Below, in pieces: positions 5,119-6,990 of a stretch of DNA of 6,990 bases. Position numbers and translations under genes: made by a program. The DNA is from Nitrosomonadaceae bacterium (GTDB taxonomy: Bacteria > Pseudomonadota > Gammaproteobacteria > Burkholderiales > Usitatibacteraceae), in the NCBI GenBank assembly GCA_021300055.1, contig JAJTHU010000247.1, positions 1-6,990 of the forward strand. Reading direction: 5' to 3'. The stretch's first letter is position 1, and the number at the start of each line of letters is the position of its first letter. A model generated the notes under the pieces. That model was not told the origin of the DNA, did not search any database, and worked only from the letters and a program-made list of their open reading frames with translations.

Positions 5119-5159
5119 AAAGCCCGCGCTGCATAGCAGTCGCGGGCTTTCGTTTTTTT
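5119..5159. terminator. Strong, probably bidirectional rho-independent terminator
   Basis: The arms AAAGCCCGCG (5119-5128) and CGCGGGCTTT (5141-5150) pair perfectly over 10 bp. The stem continues as CTGC/GCAG around ATA, with a single bulged T. On the plus strand a run of seven T follows (5153-5159). On the minus strand the tail reads TTTTGTTTT (5112-5120). It can therefore end transcripts of the TonB receptor gene on the minus strand and any plus-strand transcript leaving the transposase remnant. Confidence 0.85.
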
Positions 5160-5196
5160 CGCTAGCTAGTGCGCGTTGCGCACCCGCATCACTCGT

Positions 5197-6990
5197 TTAC
5201 TTGAACGTGAACTGGAACCCACCACGCAAGTAACGGCCGCGTAAGTCATACAGCGTTGAATCCCAGCCGAAGGTGGATGGGTCAAACGGTGGCTGACGAT
5301 CTTCGAGATTCAGCGCGCTCAGATAAAACTTCATGTTCTTCGCGTAGGTGTACGACACCGACAAATCCGTCGTCACGTAAGACTGCACGCGGGTGATCGT
5401 GGTCGGGATGATCGTCGCGTTGATTTGACGATATCCGCTCGTGAAGTTGGTTGTCGCCGATACCGCAAAGCCTTTGTAGTCCCAATCGAAGCCAAGCTTG
5501 GCTTTGGTGCGCGGCAGCGCGCCACGGCCCGGTGTGCCTTGCAAGCCGTTGTTGCCTGCGTACTGCACCATGTTCGCCCCACGCGCGGGCGGCTGCTTGA
5601 AGTTTGTCAGATACGACGCCATGGTGCGCACTTGCAAGCGACCGGGGAATCCCCACGCCGCAGGCACGACCCAACGCGCTTCAGCATCCAGACCTTCAAC
5701 CGAGACGCGCGCGACGTTGACGTATCCATCAAAGATGGTGGTGATCAGGCCGGCAGAATCACGCAAGATGGCATCAGGGAACAGTGCCGCGTTGTTAGCA
5801 ATAAAGCCTGCACCGTTGATGGTGATGAGGTCGCGTTGGTCAATCTTGTACCAATCCAACGACATCGAGAGATCCTTCACCGGATCCCACACCACGCCGA
5901 TGGAGGTGGACTCCGACTTCTCGGCCTTGAGGTTAGGATTGCCGCGCAAGATCACTGCGGTTCCGCCCGTGGCACCGAGGCCAGTAAGCGTGGTCAGGCT
6001 AAGCGTGGTGGATTGGGTGTTCTCAACCAAGGTCGGTGCACGGAAGCCTTTGTTGTACGAGGCGCGCACCAGGATATCTTTGGTCGGGAGTAACTTGATG
6101 CCAACCTTGGGGGAGACGGAGCTACCGAAGTCGCTGTAGCGGTCAGCACGCGCCGCGGCGACGAGCTCAACTGCCTTGGTCACGGGTGCGCTGACTTCAG
6201 CAAACGCTGCGATGACGTTGCGCGAACCGTTGGTGATCGACGAGCCTGTGCCGAGCAAACGACCTGTACGCGTCAGCGGATCGGGCTGGTCGTTGAACTT
6301 CTCACGGCGCGCATCCAAACCCATCGCAAAACCAATGTCACCGCCCGCAAGCTTACCGATGGTGGTGGTTGCCTTGATGTCACCAAACGCGAGATTAGAT
6401 GTCGAATTACGCTGCGTGCTGACGCGTAGCGATGCGGTCTGTGCGGGCGTCGGCGCTTGGAAGTTGTAGGTACCGTTCTGGATGGCGAGCTGTAGTGCGT
6501 CAGCATCGACTTGGTTCTGACGCGTTTCGTTGATCTTGCTCTGTGACACGCCGATCGCACTATCCCAGTCCCAACGTCCTGCGGTGCCGCTTAGGCCACC
6601 GAGTACGCGGTAGGCATCAGTCTTGATATCGTTTTGCACCGCGCCGACATCAAAGAAGGTGTAGCGCAGTTGGTAGGGGCGACCGAATGGGTTTGAGGGA
6701 TTGGTCGCCGGGATGCGGGCGTTGTAGAGGCGTGCCGTCTGCGTCGCCGGGTCAAAGACTTGCGACGATTGCGTCATCGTTTGCGGCTGCGAAGCAAAGC
6801 TGGTTTTGTTTTGCGAGTACTGCGCTTCGAAGAACGCGCTGGTGCCGCCGGAGAGTTCAAAGTTGCCGCGTGCCATACCGCCCACACGCGTTTGCTCTGG
6901 GTAAGCGACGATAAACGGTGTGAGCGAGCCTGCGCAGATGGTGCCGGTCGTGAAGAATGGCGCCGCAAATGGCACCACGTTCAGCGGGCG
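5197..6990 (-). CDS. TonB-dependent outer-membrane receptor, C-terminal part (5' partial)
   Basis: The frame is open to the right edge (RPLNVVPF... at the boundary), so the signal peptide, TonB box and plug domain lie outside; about 597 residues are visible. They form most of a 22-strand beta-barrel, with alternating hydrophobic strands and long Asn/Thr/Gln-rich extracellular loops. Diagnostic blocks are NPFGRPYQLRYTFFDVG (about 100-116 of the visible part), RASYNKGFRAPTL (about 309-321), RGNPNLKAEKSES (about 349-361), NVARVSVEGLDAEARW (about 425-440) and the closing GRYLRGGFQFTFK. The GFRAP and NP.L..E.S motifs are standard for this family, which imports siderophores, vitamin B12, sugars or peptides with TonB-ExbB-ExbD energy. 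The substrate cannot be assigned. The chain ends in Lys with Phe next to last, unlike the usual terminal aromatic residue. It appears intact, and the terminator at 5119-5159 follows it. Confidence 0.93.
   Translation of the reverse strand, partial: RPLNVVPFAAPFFTTGTICAGSLTPFIVAYPEQTRVGGMARGNFELSGGTSAFFEAQYSQNKTSFASQPQTMTQSSQVFDPATQTARLYNARIPATNPSNPFGRPYQLRYTFFDVGAVQNDIKTDAYRVLGGLSGTAGRWDWDSAIGVSQSKINETRQNQVDADALQLAIQNGTYNFQAPTPAQTASLRVSTQRNSTSNLAFGDIKATTTIGKLAGGDIGFAMGLDARREKFNDQPDPLTRTGRLLGTGSSITNGSRNVIAAFAEVSAPVTKAVELVAAARADRYSDFGSSVSPKVGIKLLPTKDILVRASYNKGFRAPTLVENTQSTTLSLTTLTGLGATGGTAVILRGNPNLKAEKSESTSIGVVWDPVKDLSMSLDWYKIDQRDLITINGAGFIANNAALFPDAILRDSAGLITTIFDGYVNVARVSVEGLDAEARWVVPAAWGFPGRLQVRTMASYLTNFKQPPARGANMVQYAGNNGLQGTPGRGALPRTKAKLGFDWDYKGFAVSATTNFTSGYRQINATIIPTTITRVQSYVTTDLSVSYTYAKNMKFYLSALNLEDRQPPFDPSTFGWDSTLYDLRGRYLRGGFQFTFK

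Noticed and set aside
5169..5183. Short inverted repeat GTGCGC-GTT-GCGCAC past the receptor stop
   Set aside because: A 6-bp stem with no T-tract beside a much stronger terminator. Nothing supports a separate role.
5425..6139. Two long plus-strand open frames opposite the TonB receptor
   Set aside because: The minus-strand receptor has continuous family motifs over the same interval. The plus frames are Arg/Ala-rich and featureless.
1..6990. CRISPR arrays, tRNA/rRNA genes, riboswitches or retron-like RNA
   Set aside because: No regularly spaced repeats, no tRNA cloverleaf signatures and no reverse-transcriptase motifs were seen on either strand. The three copies of the 24-bp repeat are irregularly placed and in mixed orientation.

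Overview
The window looks like accessory DNA from a Gram-negative proteobacterium. It carries a TonB-dependent outer-membrane receptor, a glutathione S-transferase, a BrnT/BrnA toxin-antitoxin pair and the C-terminus of an outer-membrane beta-barrel. GC content is moderate by eye, and a beta- or gammaproteobacterium is plausible, but nothing here fixes the genus.

Layout. 1-627 (+) is the 3' part of a glutathione S-transferase gene. 748-1255 (+) is an intact BrnT/BrnA type II toxin-antitoxin operon. Its promoter overlaps a perfect 12-bp palindrome, and the toxin GTG lies about where transcription should begin. 1256-1819 is decayed DNA: a short HigB-like toxin remnant, then the last ~95 codons of an OmpA-like beta-barrel, both 5'-truncated. 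1820-2466 has no gene I can support. 2467-3051 (-) holds two small uncharacterised ORFs; one has a strong ribosome binding site and an apparent frameshift near its 3' end.

3095-5096 is a mobile-element patchwork. A near-perfect palindrome at 3099-3150 is built from two head-to-head copies of a 24-bp sequence, and a third copy lies at 4878-4906. That third copy abuts the C-terminal scrap of an IS30-family transposase. The outermost bases at 3095 and 5096 share an IS30-like inverted end (GGCTGTTGA). Between the repeats sit an intact gene for an exported protein with two DUF1566 domains (3168-4379, -) and a MarR-type regulator remnant (4574-~4815, -).

5119-5159 is a strong, probably bidirectional terminator. 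5197-6990 (-) is the beta-barrel part of a TonB-dependent receptor whose N-terminus and plug lie beyond the window.

The genes do not form one pathway. The intact units are the toxin-antitoxin operon, the DUF1566 gene and the two truncated-by-window housekeeping or transport genes. Much of the rest is remnant DNA from insertion, deletion and recombination. I found no convincing wholly new system. The best leads are the palindromic mini-element with its dispersed copy, and the compact promoter/operator/leaderless start of brnT.
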